Source of the DNA: Bacteroidales bacterium UBA4360
Lineage (GTDB): Bacteria > Bacteroidota > Bacteroidia > Bacteroidales > UBA932
Assembly: GCA_002393945.1 (NCBI GenBank)
Contig: DGSO01000028.1
Location: 85,338 to 149,337 of the forward strand
Direction of reading: 5' to 3'
DNA: 64,000 nucleotides
The number at the start of each line of letters is the position of its first letter. Positions within the stretch are counted from its first letter, which is position 1. Of the stretch, positions 1 through 9,382 are shown in pieces. The notes beneath the pieces were generated by a model, which saw only the letters and a program-made list of their open reading frames with translations, was not told where the DNA came from and did not search any database. The position numbers and the translations under genes are program-made.

Positions 1-80
1 TTCAGTGCGGTGTCGTCATACACGCTGGTGCAGGCTGCAAAGAGCAGGACCGCAGCAAAAGCTGTCAAAATCTTTTTCAT
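1..80 (-). CDS. Lipoprotein, 5' end only (runs off left edge)
   Basis: An ATG at 78-80 opens a frame that stays open to the window edge, giving 26 codons. The peptide starts MKKILTAFAAVLLFAAC and continues TSVYDDTAL. This is a lipoprotein signal peptide with the lipid-attachment Cys at residue 17. It lies 24 bp downstream of the FISUMP-like lipoprotein gene on the same strand, so it is probably the next gene of the same polysaccharide utilisation operon. The mature protein is outside the window, so no function can be given. A surface glycan-binding protein or a secreted glycosidase is the usual occupant of this place. Confidence 0.7.
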   Translation of the reverse strand, partial: MKKILTAFAAVLLFAACTSVYDDTAL

Positions 81-104
81 GGTATATCTGTTTTTTGTCA
101 TTAA

Positions 105-1916
105 TTATTCAAGTACACAACGGACAGAACCCAGACGGGCCTTGGGAGCACCCTTGAGGGTGAATGTGCCACCGTCGGGACGGAGGTCATTGCCGGTTCC
201 GGCGGCATCGGTGGAATTCTTCGCTGTCCAGAACAGGGTGCGCAGGCCCACTTTGGCCATGCCGCCAACGCTGTAGTCATCGCGGTAGCCCGCTATGGGC
301 AGGACAGTTGCGGGGACGCCTATGGTAAGCCACCCGTAAGTGGAGTTCACGGACCAGCCCGCCTGGCTGCTGATACCGGCCCAGAAAGGAACGGCGGTGT
401 TCATCGGCGGAACGCGGTATCCGGGAGGACAAGGGTCATAGATGGTCTTGTCGGTATCCGACCAGAGCTCGTTGTCCGGGGCTACCAGCCAGTCTCCGTT
501 GTTGATGTGGCCAAGGAGACGGGGGTTCGCGATGGACTGCTCGAGGGTTATCTGCGCGGGGGCAACCTCGTCATCGGCACCGGCCCAGGTGGCAAGGGTA
601 TTGGCGTTTGCAACGCCCGCCGCAGAGAACGGATCCTTTCGGCCCCACTGGTACACGAGACCGTAGGAAAGCGGGTCTACGGTGGCCTCAACGGCCTCTG
701 CCGCCACAAGGGCGCCAAGGTTGCGGTCCATTATGTCATTGCCCATGACTCCGCCGAAGGATGCCGTCACGATCTCTGTCTTCGGCACCCATATGTGCCA
801 GCTCCAGAGGATGACGCCGTCGGCATTCCGTGCGGCCACGATGGCATTTCCGGGATGCAGGGTCTCAGGCATGTGGATGATGATGTAGTCCTCTGCATAG
901 GAGGCCGATGCAACCACGCTTCCGGCCGTAACCTCGGACACATCGTTCCAGGTTTCCCAGAGGACGACGGCATCGTAAGGTTCGTCCAGGAAGGCTATGG
1001 GGTTGTTGCCCTTCACCGCCTTGAACTTGTAGCTGCCGGGCTCCGTAACCACATAACTGTTGGCATTGCCGACGGTATCGAGGTCCTTGATGTCGGCAGA
1101 GAAAGGATTGTCGTAATCCTGGATGTCTGCGCTCACGTCGCCGATAGCAACCACTTCGCCGCGGGTTATATCCAGAGGGTCAGTGTTCTTGTAAATCTTT
1201 ACATATTCGCCGTCCTTCCGGAGTTTAAGGGAGAAACCGCTCTCAAGGGAGGTCCCGTCAGGAAGATATACGACGATGTCTCCACTGCTGATATCGGCCC
1301 CCACCTCGAGTACAGGAGTGCCCACATACTGGTTGTAGAGCTGCTCCTTGTCGGTGATTTTGACCTGGAGGAATTCATAGCCCAGGGCCTCTTTCTTGGG
1401 GGAAGAGAGCAGGTAACCGTCATAGCCCTCGCCTACGGAAAGTGATATGGCTCCGCATATGGGCTGGAAGGCAAAACGGTCTCCGGAGTCGTTGCAGGCT
1501 GCAAGAATCATCTCGTTGGTAGTGGAGAACTTGCTGTAGAAGAAGCAGTGCTTCAGGTTGTCCACCGCCGATGCCGGATAAGAAGCATACAGCGTACTGG
1601 AGCAGTCCTCCCTCTTGTAAGGATAGAGGCCGTCCACGGTCTTTGTGGCCGATTTTCCGTCAGAGGAGATATCCCCTGCGGCAAGGGTCACGGTGACCTG
1701 GTTCTTTGCATATTCGCCGTGAACCACAATCTGGTCTCCTGCTTCCCAGGCGGCCTTAGGGCCGTCCGGGAGCACGAAGGTAAGCGTACGGGTTTCGGGC
1801 TTTGCCTCTTCCTTTGTGGGAACGGGGTCTACGGGCTCCGTTCCGGGCTTGTTCCCACAGGAGAAGACCAGAAGGGCTGCCGTACTTGCAAGGAGTATTC
1901 TATAAATGTTTTTCAT
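105..1916 (-). CDS. FISUMP/fimbrillin-like surface lipoprotein
   Basis: A 603-residue predicted lipoprotein starting MKNIYRILLASTAALLVFSC, with the acylated Cys at residue 20. An in-frame ATG 24 bases upstream (1940) overlaps the preceding gene's stop, but would put eight polar residues before the signal peptide, so I take 1916. The middle is beta-rich and resembles fimbrillin-type Bacteroidota lipoproteins. The C-terminal 200 or so residues carry the marks of a FISUMP-like module: MDRNLGA, YQWGRKDPF, YDPCPPGYRVPP, LPIAGYRDD and the ending LGSVRCVLE. Such proteins sit on the cell surface and often accompany SusC/SusD genes, presumably binding glycan. It follows two BACON lipoproteins in the same run. 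The family is inferred from motifs; the ligand is unknown. Confidence 0.6.
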   Translation of the reverse strand: MKNIYRILLASTAALLVFSCGNKPGTEPVDPVPTKEEAKPETRTLTFVLPDGPKAAWEAGDQIVVHGEYAKNQVTVTLAAGDISSDGKSATKTVDGLYPYKREDCSSTLYASYPASAVDNLKHCFFYSKFSTTNEMILAACNDSGDRFAFQPICGAISLSVGEGYDGYLLSSPKKEALGYEFLQVKITDKEQLYNQYVGTPVLEVGADISSGDIVVYLPDGTSLESGFSLKLRKDGEYVKIYKNTDPLDITRGEVVAIGDVSADIQDYDNPFSADIKDLDTVGNANSYVVTEPGSYKFKAVKGNNPIAFLDEPYDAVVLWETWNDVSEVTAGSVVASASYAEDYIIIHMPETLHPGNAIVAARNADGVILWSWHIWVPKTEIVTASFGGVMGNDIMDRNLGALVAAEAVEATVDPLSYGLVYQWGRKDPFSAAGVANANTLATWAGADDEVAPAQITLEQSIANPRLLGHINNGDWLVAPDNELWSDTDKTIYDPCPPGYRVPPMNTAVPFWAGISSQAGWSVNSTYGWLTIGVPATVLPIAGYRDDYSVGGMAKVGLRTLFWTAKNSTDAAGTGNDLRPDGGTFTLKGAPKARLGSVRCVLE

Positions 1917-1932
1917 AGCAGTATTCCTTTTA

Positions 1933-3456
1933 TTATTCATCCCAGTTCATAGGGGCTGTGTATTCGTACCATTCGAATACGGCAGAACTGCCTTCTCCCT
2001 CTTCGTCACAGCCGACGTACATATTGATGGACGAGCCCCATTTCACGGTGTGAAGCACCTCTGCCGACGTGTCGAAGCTGCCGGCCTCGACGCCGTTCAC
2101 CAGATAGGTTACGTGGCAATGCTCCGCGCCGGAGGGGTCAAACTTGTAGGTAAGCTCTACGGGCTGGGCGAAATCGACGTCCGTGTAGGCGCTCAGGCTG
2201 GGCTTTGTGCTCACTCCTGAAGAAGAGGCATTGAAGTCGAAGCCTATCTTGGCGCTTGCGGGACGGATGTCGGCCTTGAGCTCGATGCCGTCCGAGAAGC
2301 AGAACCAGTGGCGCACGCGGGCACCGGGGCTGATGGCGCTCCAGCGGAAGGTATATGTGCCGAAAGGCATGCTCCTGTTAAGACGGGCCTTCGCAGCGAA
2401 AAGCGTTCCGACGTCCTTTGTATAGACCGGGGCGTTGGCCCAGTCGGACTTCCAAAGGGTAAGTTCGTCATTGTCAAGAATTTGACGTACAGGATTGATC
2501 TCGTATGCCTGCTTTACGGTAATCTCCTTCTCAACGGCATAGTCGCCTTCTTTGTCAACCACGTTCTTGAGGATGATCGAGCTCCTTCTCATGGTTGTGC
2601 CGGCATTGGGGGTAAGCGTGAGCTTGATGTTGCCGTTACCCTCTCCAGTAGGAGTGTCAATGGTGAACCAGTCGTCTGATTCCGAGGCCTTTGTCACCGT
2701 CCACTTGGTATTGGAAACCACTTCCAGTTCCGACGATGTCTGGTCAAAGCCGGCACGGAGTTCCGTTGAACCGGGCACCAGCTGGACGCCGTCCTGTGTG
2801 AAGAGGGCCGTTGCCATGGCCGCTCCGTGACGGTCATAGATGGTAACGGCGGCATAGCGCAACTCCTCAACATTCTCGGCGGCGGTAACGGTAACGGTGC
2901 CGTCGCCCTCACCTGAGGCGCCGTCGGCAATGCTCACCCAGTCGCCGTCTGTGACCTTCGAGCTCCAGGGCTGATTGGAAGAAATGTGAATCTGGTAGTC
3001 GCCGCCGGCCTTCACGACGTCAAAGGCAAGGTCTTCTTCCGGAACAGAAAGGAATGCGCAGCCTTTCTGGTTCACGGTCACCTTCTTGCCAACCCAGGTA
3101 TCAGTCGCGATGATAAGCTGGTCGGTGCGGTCGTCAAGGTCCGTGTTGTTATAGTACTGGACACGGACGGTAGTAACCTCGGCCTTTCCGGTATGGACGG
3201 CGTCGGCATCCTGGCCGCTGCCTTCCTCGATATCTATAATGCACCAGTCAGGATGGGCGCTGGTTACCGTCCAGGGGTCCGTAGAGGCCACGAGGATGGT
3301 AATCTGCGGAGCGCCGGCGGCAGGAAGGTCGTAGCTGTCGTTCACGCGGTAGCGAAGATCGACAACCTTCTCCTCCTTCACCTCCTCCTTGGGGGTGCAG
3401 CTCCACAGTCCTCCTGCAAGGAGAACCGCAAAGACTGTGTAAAGTATCTTTTTCAT
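1933..3456 (-). CDS. BACON-domain surface lipoprotein (putative glycan-binding)
   Basis: A 507-residue lipoprotein with signal MKKILYTVFAVLLAGGLWSC and Cys20 as lipid site. Three consecutive BACON-like domains can be read at about residues 35-130, 135-225 and 228-325. Each has a strand containing PW or W followed by W.I/W.S and ends in a V.Q.G/TQDG-like strand. The C-terminal 180 residues are beta-rich, with aromatic residues (FRWSAISPG, RHWFCFSDG, FEWYEYT), and look like a lectin-like jelly roll. BACON modules act as spacers or mucin/glycan-contacting domains in Bacteroidota surface proteins. The gene is three bases downstream of its paralogue and two genes after a SusD, the usual place for a surface glycan-binding protein. 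Assignment is by domain pattern; the ligand is not predictable. Confidence 0.7.
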   Translation of the reverse strand: MKKILYTVFAVLLAGGLWSCTPKEEVKEEKVVDLRYRVNDSYDLPAAGAPQITILVASTDPWTVTSAHPDWCIIDIEEGSGQDADAVHTGKAEVTTVRVQYYNNTDLDDRTDQLIIATDTWVGKKVTVNQKGCAFLSVPEEDLAFDVVKAGGDYQIHISSNQPWSSKVTDGDWVSIADGASGEGDGTVTVTAAENVEELRYAAVTIYDRHGAAMATALFTQDGVQLVPGSTELRAGFDQTSSELEVVSNTKWTVTKASESDDWFTIDTPTGEGNGNIKLTLTPNAGTTMRRSSIILKNVVDKEGDYAVEKEITVKQAYEINPVRQILDNDELTLWKSDWANAPVYTKDVGTLFAAKARLNRSMPFGTYTFRWSAISPGARVRHWFCFSDGIELKADIRPASAKIGFDFNASSSGVSTKPSLSAYTDVDFAQPVELTYKFDPSGAEHCHVTYLVNGVEAGSFDTSAEVLHTVKWGSSINMYVGCDEEGEGSSAVFEWYEYTAPMNWDE

Positions 3457-3459
3457 GGC

Positions 3460-4902
3460 TTAGCCTTCGATTTCGGTTATGTCGCAGCTCTTTATCACAT
3501 ACCATGAGCCGTCGGAAGTGGCGGAATAGAAACCGAACCAGTACTTTCCTTCGGCAGTAGGGTCATCGGCAAAGACGGACAAGTAGTCAAGGGTTGTATT
3601 CTCCTCTCCGTTATACCAGAATTTCACAAGGTGATTAGGCGCTGTTCCAGGGATGACTTCAAACCTGTATTCCGTCATTGCATTCAGTGCATCCTTTGTA
3701 ATGCTATTGAGATTAACATTCTTGTATGTCGACGTACCCGCAACTGGCAGGTTGCCGTCCTGACGGATACGGATGTTGCCGCCAAGTGAAATCTGGGTAT
3801 ATATGTTGCAGCCGCCGGCAGCTACCTGTGCCCACATCTGACCTGCATCACCGAAGTTTTTGTCGCCCATCGTGAGGACGAAGCTGGCATAACGGTAATT
3901 GTCCTTGGTGGTAATCCTGGAGCCGTTTGCGCCGTCAAGCTTTACAGAGCCGTCTGCCAGAACTTCGCAGCCTGTAAGATCGAAGTTCGTATCCTGGGTG
4001 AGTTCCAGCTCGTCATAAGCGCCGTTTGCGGTAGAGATGGACACCTTTCCGGTCTTTGCGGCAAAAATGTTGTTTGCCGGGGCCGTCACCTTGAAATGAG
4101 TGGCATCCGTCTTTTCAACGGTCCAGCCTTCGGCATCGGTGGCGGGAGTCCAGGTTGCCGTGGTGTTCACCTCAAGGGTGAGGGAACCGCCAAGACGGGG
4201 AAGTTCGGCACTTGCGGGAGCCACGATTTCGAAGGTGAAGCCGTTCTGGGTCACTTCGAAGCTCTCCTCCTCGTCTCCGGCCTCGACGGTCACGGTGGCG
4301 GTGCGGGCAATGCCTTCGTTTGCGGCAGCCGTGGCAATGATTGTCATGGTGCGGCCGTCAGGGTCGGGGGTGCCGTTCTCGCGGTTGAAACTGAGCCAGC
4401 TCACGTCCGTGCGCACGCTCCAGTCAACATTGGTGTTCACCGTGAAGGTGAGATGCCCGCCTGCTGCTGAATAATTCTGGGCGATGGGCGTCACATAGAG
4501 CCTGCCCTGGCGGGACTGCTGTATGGTGATGGTGACCGCATTCGCGATGTTGTCTCCCCTGAGGGTAAGGGTGGCGCTGCGGTCGGCACCGGTAGTATTG
4601 TTGTCGATTGCCACCACAACGTCGCTGATGAGGGCGGACATTGCGCTGGAAGAAGGGGTAACCGTGCACCAGTCGGCTCCGCTCGAGCGGGTGATGGTCC
4701 AGGGCGTGTTGGAACTCACGTTGAAGGTGATGTTGTCCGGATTCATTGCCTCGACAGTGTAGCTGCCAAGGGCGTCGCAGACCATTTTGATGGATGCCGC
4801 GGCCTTCTCCGGAGTCATCTGGGTGTCTATCTTGTACTGCTGGCAGGCGGCCATTCCAAGAATGACAGACAGGAATGCAATAGTTCTTAGTATAGTTTTC
4901 AT
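3460..4902 (-). CDS. BACON-domain surface lipoprotein, paralogue of the next gene
   Basis: A 480-residue lipoprotein; signal MKTILRTIAFLSVILGMAAC with Cys20. Three BACON-like repeats at about 40-130, 133-222 and 223-312 show the hallmark patterns NTPWTI..SSGADWCTV, NVDWSVRTDVSWLSF and TATWTPATDAEGW. The C-terminal 165 residues (from about VLADGSVKLDG) look like a concanavalin-type lectin domain, with KFWYNGEEN and YWFGFYSA strands. The layout matches the 507-residue protein that follows three bases later, so the two probably arose by duplication and now display different lectin ends. It directly follows a susD gene, where SusE/SusF-type surface glycan-binding proteins are expected. Function is inferred from context. 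Confidence 0.7.
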   Translation of the reverse strand: MKTILRTIAFLSVILGMAACQQYKIDTQMTPEKAAASIKMVCDALGSYTVEAMNPDNITFNVSSNTPWTITRSSGADWCTVTPSSSAMSALISDVVVAIDNNTTGADRSATLTLRGDNIANAVTITIQQSRQGRLYVTPIAQNYSAAGGHLTFTVNTNVDWSVRTDVSWLSFNRENGTPDPDGRTMTIIATAAANEGIARTATVTVEAGDEEESFEVTQNGFTFEIVAPASAELPRLGGSLTLEVNTTATWTPATDAEGWTVEKTDATHFKVTAPANNIFAAKTGKVSISTANGAYDELELTQDTNFDLTGCEVLADGSVKLDGANGSRITTKDNYRYASFVLTMGDKNFGDAGQMWAQVAAGGCNIYTQISLGGNIRIRQDGNLPVAGTSTYKNVNLNSITKDALNAMTEYRFEVIPGTAPNHLVKFWYNGEENTTLDYLSVFADDPTAEGKYWFGFYSATSDGSWYVIKSCDITEIEG

Positions 4903-4924
4903 ATCGCTTTTGTTTTATCTTGGA

Positions 4925-6607
4925 CTACCATCCGGTATTCTGGGGATTGAGATTGGTGTTGCAGAACAGTTCGCTCTGCGGGATGGGATAGAGGTTCTGC
5001 CTTGCGGCCCAGGTGCGGGTGCGAACGGTTTTGCGGCTGTAGGTGAGGGAGGAACCGTTTTTGACGATTTCCACACCGTCAACCTGGCCCTGCGTCGCCT
5101 GGCCGATATCCCAGCGGCGCACATCCCAGAAGCGGTGGTCTTCGAAGGCGAATTCCACTCTCCACTCGCGGCGCACGGCATCGCGGAAGGCGGCTGCGGT
5201 AGCTGCCGATACATCCGGCATTCCGGCATTGGCCCTTACCTGATTGATGGCGTCAAGGGCGCTCATGGTGAGGGTTGCATCGGTCTCCGAAGGGCTCTGG
5301 AAGTACTCGTTTGCTGCCTCTGCATAGCTCAGAAGAGCCTCTGCATAGCGGTAAACGATCCACTGGTGCTTGTAGTTCACGGTAGCCTCAGGAACGAAGC
5401 TGGTTTCTTCCTGGATGTATTTCCTCAGATAATATCCCGTAGGAGAGCCAAGGTCGCTGCGGGTGGCGGAATAGTCACGGCCGCCAACGAAGGTCTCGAT
5501 GGTGCTGCCCTTGAAGGACATTCCGTTTGCAAGGATGGCCCTGGCAAAGCGGGGGTCACGGCCCTCATAGGGCTTGGTAATGTCAAAGTCGGGATCGGAA
5601 GTCTGCCAGCCGTTTGCCGTAAGGGTTATGTCATAGCCCTTTGCGGTCTGGAAGGCATCCACAAGATTCTGCGTAGGATAGTTTCCGGCGATGGAGGTCT
5701 TCTCGCCCATGGTGAAACGCACGGGGAAATTGTACCTCTCGAAGCTGCCGCTTTCAGAACGAAGGATTGCGAATATGACTTCCGGCGACATGTAGTTGTT
5801 TGCCTTTTCGGCCGGGTCGAGGCTGTAGGTGCCAAGGTCGATTATCTCCTTGGCGGCCTTTGCCGCTGCAAGCCACTTCGAACGGTCTCCGGAAGGATTG
5901 TGCAGCGGGGATGCCGCATACAGAAGGGCCTTGGCCTTCACTGCAAGGGCGAATCCCTTGGTGACGCGGCCAACTTCCTGCTCGTAGAAACCCACATGGG
6001 TTGCGGGCAGGTTCTGCGCGCATTCGTCGCACTCGGAAACTATGAAGTCGATTACCTCTGCAAAAGGCTTCTTCTCGATTACGTTGGCCTCTTCCGCCGT
6101 GAGCATCACGTCCACGGGCATTGCGATGTCGCCGTAGCGGCGGGCAAGCTCGAAGAAGTAGTAGGCGCGGAGGACGCGGGCCTCGTAAGGATAGTATGCC
6201 ATGTAGTCAAGCCACTGCTGATACTTGCCGTCGTACCTGTACATGGACAGGTCGATGGACTTCATCGACTCCAGAAACTCGTTAGCGCTGCGAATGCCGT
6301 TATAGAGATCCCACTTGGTGTCCACGGTCTGAACGGCGCTCCAGTTGCCGTTGGTGAAGCGCTGCACGCTGGCGTCCAGGTCGGCATATTCGGCATCGTC
6401 GGAGCCGCAGTCGCGGAGGGCGCTGCCCACATCGGCAATGTCCTTGCCCGGCATATAGCCGTAGATGTTGGTGAGCATCTTCTGGGCATTGCTGTAGGTC
6501 TTGTACATGTCCTCGCGGGAGTACTGGCTGGAGGATTCATCAAAATCCAGGTAGTTGCAGCCTGCCGCAAGTATTATGGCCGAGAGTATATAAAGTATCT
6601 TTTTCAT
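4925..6607 (-). CDS. SusD/RagB family glycan-binding lipoprotein (pair 2)
   Basis: A 560-residue SusD-like protein. The signal MKKILYILSAIILAAGC places the lipid-bearing Cys at 17, followed by NYLDFDES. Family marks are the N-terminal helix region with MYKTYSNAQKMLTNIYGYMP, the TPR-like helices (EARVLRAYYFFELARRYGDIAMP), the WIVYRYAEALLSYAEAANE segment, the RREWRVEFAFEDHRFWDVRRW segment and the closing NPQNTGW. SusD proteins lie on the outer membrane surface as a hinged lid over a SusC channel and capture oligosaccharide. The partner is the SusC gene 13 bases upstream. This is the second SusC/SusD pair of the same run, so the locus may import two related products or one product with two affinities. 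Confidence 0.93.
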   Translation of the reverse strand: MKKILYILSAIILAAGCNYLDFDESSSQYSREDMYKTYSNAQKMLTNIYGYMPGKDIADVGSALRDCGSDDAEYADLDASVQRFTNGNWSAVQTVDTKWDLYNGIRSANEFLESMKSIDLSMYRYDGKYQQWLDYMAYYPYEARVLRAYYFFELARRYGDIAMPVDVMLTAEEANVIEKKPFAEVIDFIVSECDECAQNLPATHVGFYEQEVGRVTKGFALAVKAKALLYAASPLHNPSGDRSKWLAAAKAAKEIIDLGTYSLDPAEKANNYMSPEVIFAILRSESGSFERYNFPVRFTMGEKTSIAGNYPTQNLVDAFQTAKGYDITLTANGWQTSDPDFDITKPYEGRDPRFARAILANGMSFKGSTIETFVGGRDYSATRSDLGSPTGYYLRKYIQEETSFVPEATVNYKHQWIVYRYAEALLSYAEAANEYFQSPSETDATLTMSALDAINQVRANAGMPDVSAATAAAFRDAVRREWRVEFAFEDHRFWDVRRWDIGQATQGQVDGVEIVKNGSSLTYSRKTVRTRTWAARQNLYPIPQSELFCNTNLNPQNTGW

Positions 6608-6620
6608 ATCTTTTCCCGGT

Positions 6621-9362
6621 TTAGAAGTTGAACTTGATTCCAGCCCACCAGACCTTCATGGAAGGATAGTAGGCACCCAGCTGTTCGGGATCGGCAAAGC
6701 CTATGTTGTCAAGGCTGAAGAGGTTGGTGCCGTTAAGGGAAACCTCTGCGTCGCAGATGCCCAGGAACTTCTTGGGAACGGTGAAGGACACTCCCACGTT
6801 GCGCAGCTTGATGAACGAGCCGTCGCGGTACCAGAGGGAGTTGTTGCGATAGTTGTTGCTGTTCTCCTGCGTGGTCAGGCGGGGCATCGTGGCAAGCGCC
6901 TCACGTCCCGGAGCCCAGGTGACTTCCCTGTCGAGGAAGGTCTTGGAGATGGTCCCGTTGGAGACAAGCGGCTGATACAGGCGGGAATCCAGGAGGTTGA
7001 CGGTAACGCCGGTGACACCCTGGAAATCGGCATACACCTTGAAGCCCTTCCAGCCAGCGTGGAGGCCGAAGCCGAACTGCAGAAGAGGCGTGGAGCTGCC
7101 GAACATCTTCACGACGTCCTGGCTGTCAACGACGCCGTCGCCGTTCTGGTCACGGTATTTGAGGTCGCCGGGCTTCACGTCGCCGAAGGTCTGCTGGGGG
7201 CTGTTGTTGATTTCCATCTGGTTCTGGAATATGCCGATGACCTCCAGGCCGTAGCGCTGTCCCACGGGATTGCCCTTGCGGTAGAGGTAGTCGTACATCT
7301 GGTAGGCCTGACCGTCGTCGATGACCTTGGTGAAGAGCCAGGCTCCGTTGGCATAAGCGCCGTAGGAGAAGTCACCCCTCTTATCGTTCCAGGCAAGGGA
7401 AAGGTCGATGCCCTTGTAGCTCTGCTTTCCAAGGCTCTGCTCCTTTACGCCGACGCCAATCACGCCGGAGATGTTGGAGGGCGATATGAGGATATTCTCG
7501 CGGGATTCCGCAAACGCCTCTGCAGTAACGTCCAGGCGCTTTTCAAAGGCCTTTACATTAAGGCCGATGGTGGCCTTCTTCGACAGCTCGGGGGCAAGTG
7601 TCACGGCAGCCATGTCGCCCTCTGCGCGGCCGCTGTAGGACGAACCGCCGCTGAGGCCGAAGTAGTAGCTCTTGCCGCTCACGTAATTCTGCCTCCAGAG
7701 CTCGTGCTCAAGGTCTCCGTCAGAGCCGGCAAGGCCTGCCGAGCCATAAACCTTGACGAAGGCAGGACCGTCAAGGACGACTGCGGCAAGGCTCAATGCC
7801 GGGTAGAGATGGAAGCGCTTTCCCTTGGGAAGGTATGCACTTCCGGACCAGTTTGCAACAAAGTCTGCGAAATACCTGTTATTCCAATTATAGCTCACCG
7901 TGCCAAGGACCTCCTGGGTCTTGGAGGAGTTGTTCTGGCCGCTCAGGATCCAAGAGCGCTGACGATAGGCAAGGTGGGTCTCGAGATGGCTCTTTCCCAT
8001 GTCCTTTGCCCAGTTCAGACGGCCCTGAAGCTCGAATTTCATAGCAAGCGAGCTGAACCAGTGGCTGAATTCCACTATCTTGGAATTGACGCCGTAGTTG
8101 GTCTGGGTGCTCAGGATGTAAATCTGGTCGCCCGCGGCCGCCGTAGTGTTGGTGAGCTCTCCGTACTGGAAAGTCTTGGTGGCGTCCTCGGAGAGGCGGC
8201 CGATGTAGTCAAAGGCGATGGAGGCATCGGCCCAGAGACCGGGAGTTATCATGCCCAGATCCTGACGGAGGACGGCATCGGCAAGCACCTTTGTCTGGGA
8301 GTACTGCTTCTGGCCGCTGTCCTGGAGAAGGGCGACGGGGTTGTTGGCGCCGTAGACGGAAGATCCGCCGTAAGTGCCGTCAGGAAGCTTCACGGGATAT
8401 GCCGCCGACGGAAGGCCGTAGATTATGCTCTCGAGCCTGCCGGAGTAGTTTCCCTTGTTGAATTCCGCGAGGCGGGCCATGACGCCTATCTTCATGGAGG
8501 TGGTCTCCGTGATGTTCACGTCCACGTTGGCGCGGATGCCAAGGCGGTTGTCGTAGCTGTTGGCGTTGTAGCGGTCGTCGTTCACGGCCTTGCGGTAGAG
8601 GAAGTCTTCCTTCACGTAATCCACGGCGGTGAAATAACGGAAGTTCCTGTTGCCGCCGGTGAAGGTGAACTGGGCACGGTAATTGTCGCCGTGGTCACGG
8701 TAGATCTGGTCCCACCAGTTCACGTTAGGATATGCATAAGGGAACTGACCTGAATAGAGGGCGAGGAGCTCGGCGTCGTTGTACTTGACGGGAAGACCGT
8801 CAAGGGTACGGGCCTCGTTCACGAAATAGCCGTACGTATAGGCATCGGCAAATTCGGGAGCGCGGAAGGGGGTTGCCCAGCCGTAATGGGTTGCGGCGGT
8901 TACCTTGAGAGCGGTATCCTTGCCCCTCTTGGTTGTTATCATCACAACTCCGTTGCCGCCTTTCACGCCGTAGAGGGCTGCAGCCGCGGCATCCTTGAGC
9001 ACGGTCACTGACTCGATTTCGAGACCGGTGATGTCGTCAAGGTCGCGCGGGAAGCCGTCCACCAGAAGGAGCGGGCTGTGGCCGTGGAGGCGCAGCGCAA
9101 GCTTCAGGCGAGCCTGGTTGGAGTCGTAAGTACTGGAGGAGTTCCTGACCAGAAGGCCGGAGAACTGTCCGTACAGTGCATTTGCAATATCTACTTCCGG
9201 ACTCTTGTCAAAGATAGCACTCTTCAGCGTTTCGTTCACGTTTGCCTTGAGCTGGAAGGCGTTCCCCACGGATATGGAATCCAGCATGGAACGCTCCTGC
9301 GCCACGGCTGCGGTGCCTGCAAGAAGAAGCGGAAGGACTATACTGTATATTATCTTTTTCAT
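6621..9362 (-). CDS. SusC-like TonB-dependent transporter without N-terminal regulatory domain (pair 2)
   Basis: A 913-residue outer-membrane TonB-dependent transporter. I start at MKKIIYSIVLPLLLAG (9362), which gives a clean signal peptide cut after AVAQ; an ATG four codons upstream is less likely. The plug shows the SusC signature PLLLVDGFPRD, then ESVTVLKDAAAAALYGVKGGNGVVMITTKRG, followed by a barrel ending GIKFNF. Most SusC proteins begin with an 80-residue carboxypeptidase-regulatory-like domain. Here only about 50 residues separate the signal peptide from the plug, so that domain is absent, unlike in the SusC at 11224. It works with the SusD 13 bases downstream to pull glycan oligomers into the periplasm, powered by TonB-ExbBD. 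Confidence 0.92.
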   Translation of the reverse strand: MKKIIYSIVLPLLLAGTAAVAQERSMLDSISVGNAFQLKANVNETLKSAIFDKSPEVDIANALYGQFSGLLVRNSSSTYDSNQARLKLALRLHGHSPLLLVDGFPRDLDDITGLEIESVTVLKDAAAAALYGVKGGNGVVMITTKRGKDTALKVTAATHYGWATPFRAPEFADAYTYGYFVNEARTLDGLPVKYNDAELLALYSGQFPYAYPNVNWWDQIYRDHGDNYRAQFTFTGGNRNFRYFTAVDYVKEDFLYRKAVNDDRYNANSYDNRLGIRANVDVNITETTSMKIGVMARLAEFNKGNYSGRLESIIYGLPSAAYPVKLPDGTYGGSSVYGANNPVALLQDSGQKQYSQTKVLADAVLRQDLGMITPGLWADASIAFDYIGRLSEDATKTFQYGELTNTTAAAGDQIYILSTQTNYGVNSKIVEFSHWFSSLAMKFELQGRLNWAKDMGKSHLETHLAYRQRSWILSGQNNSSKTQEVLGTVSYNWNNRYFADFVANWSGSAYLPKGKRFHLYPALSLAAVVLDGPAFVKVYGSAGLAGSDGDLEHELWRQNYVSGKSYYFGLSGGSSYSGRAEGDMAAVTLAPELSKKATIGLNVKAFEKRLDVTAEAFAESRENILISPSNISGVIGVGVKEQSLGKQSYKGIDLSLAWNDKRGDFSYGAYANGAWLFTKVIDDGQAYQMYDYLYRKGNPVGQRYGLEVIGIFQNQMEINNSPQQTFGDVKPGDLKYRDQNGDGVVDSQDVVKMFGSSTPLLQFGFGLHAGWKGFKVYADFQGVTGVTVNLLDSRLYQPLVSNGTISKTFLDREVTWAPGREALATMPRLTTQENSNNYRNNSLWYRDGSFIKLRNVGVSFTVPKKFLGICDAEVSLNGTNLFSLDNIGFADPEQLGAYYPSMKVWWAGIKFNF

Positions 9363-9382
9363 CTTCGGGTACATTTAGCGGT

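Noticed and set aside
4787..6631. 614-residue plus-strand frame across the SusD gene (and a similar one at 7059-8753)
   Set aside because: Covers a clear SusD (or SusC) gene on the other strand; no domain, signal peptide or start context.
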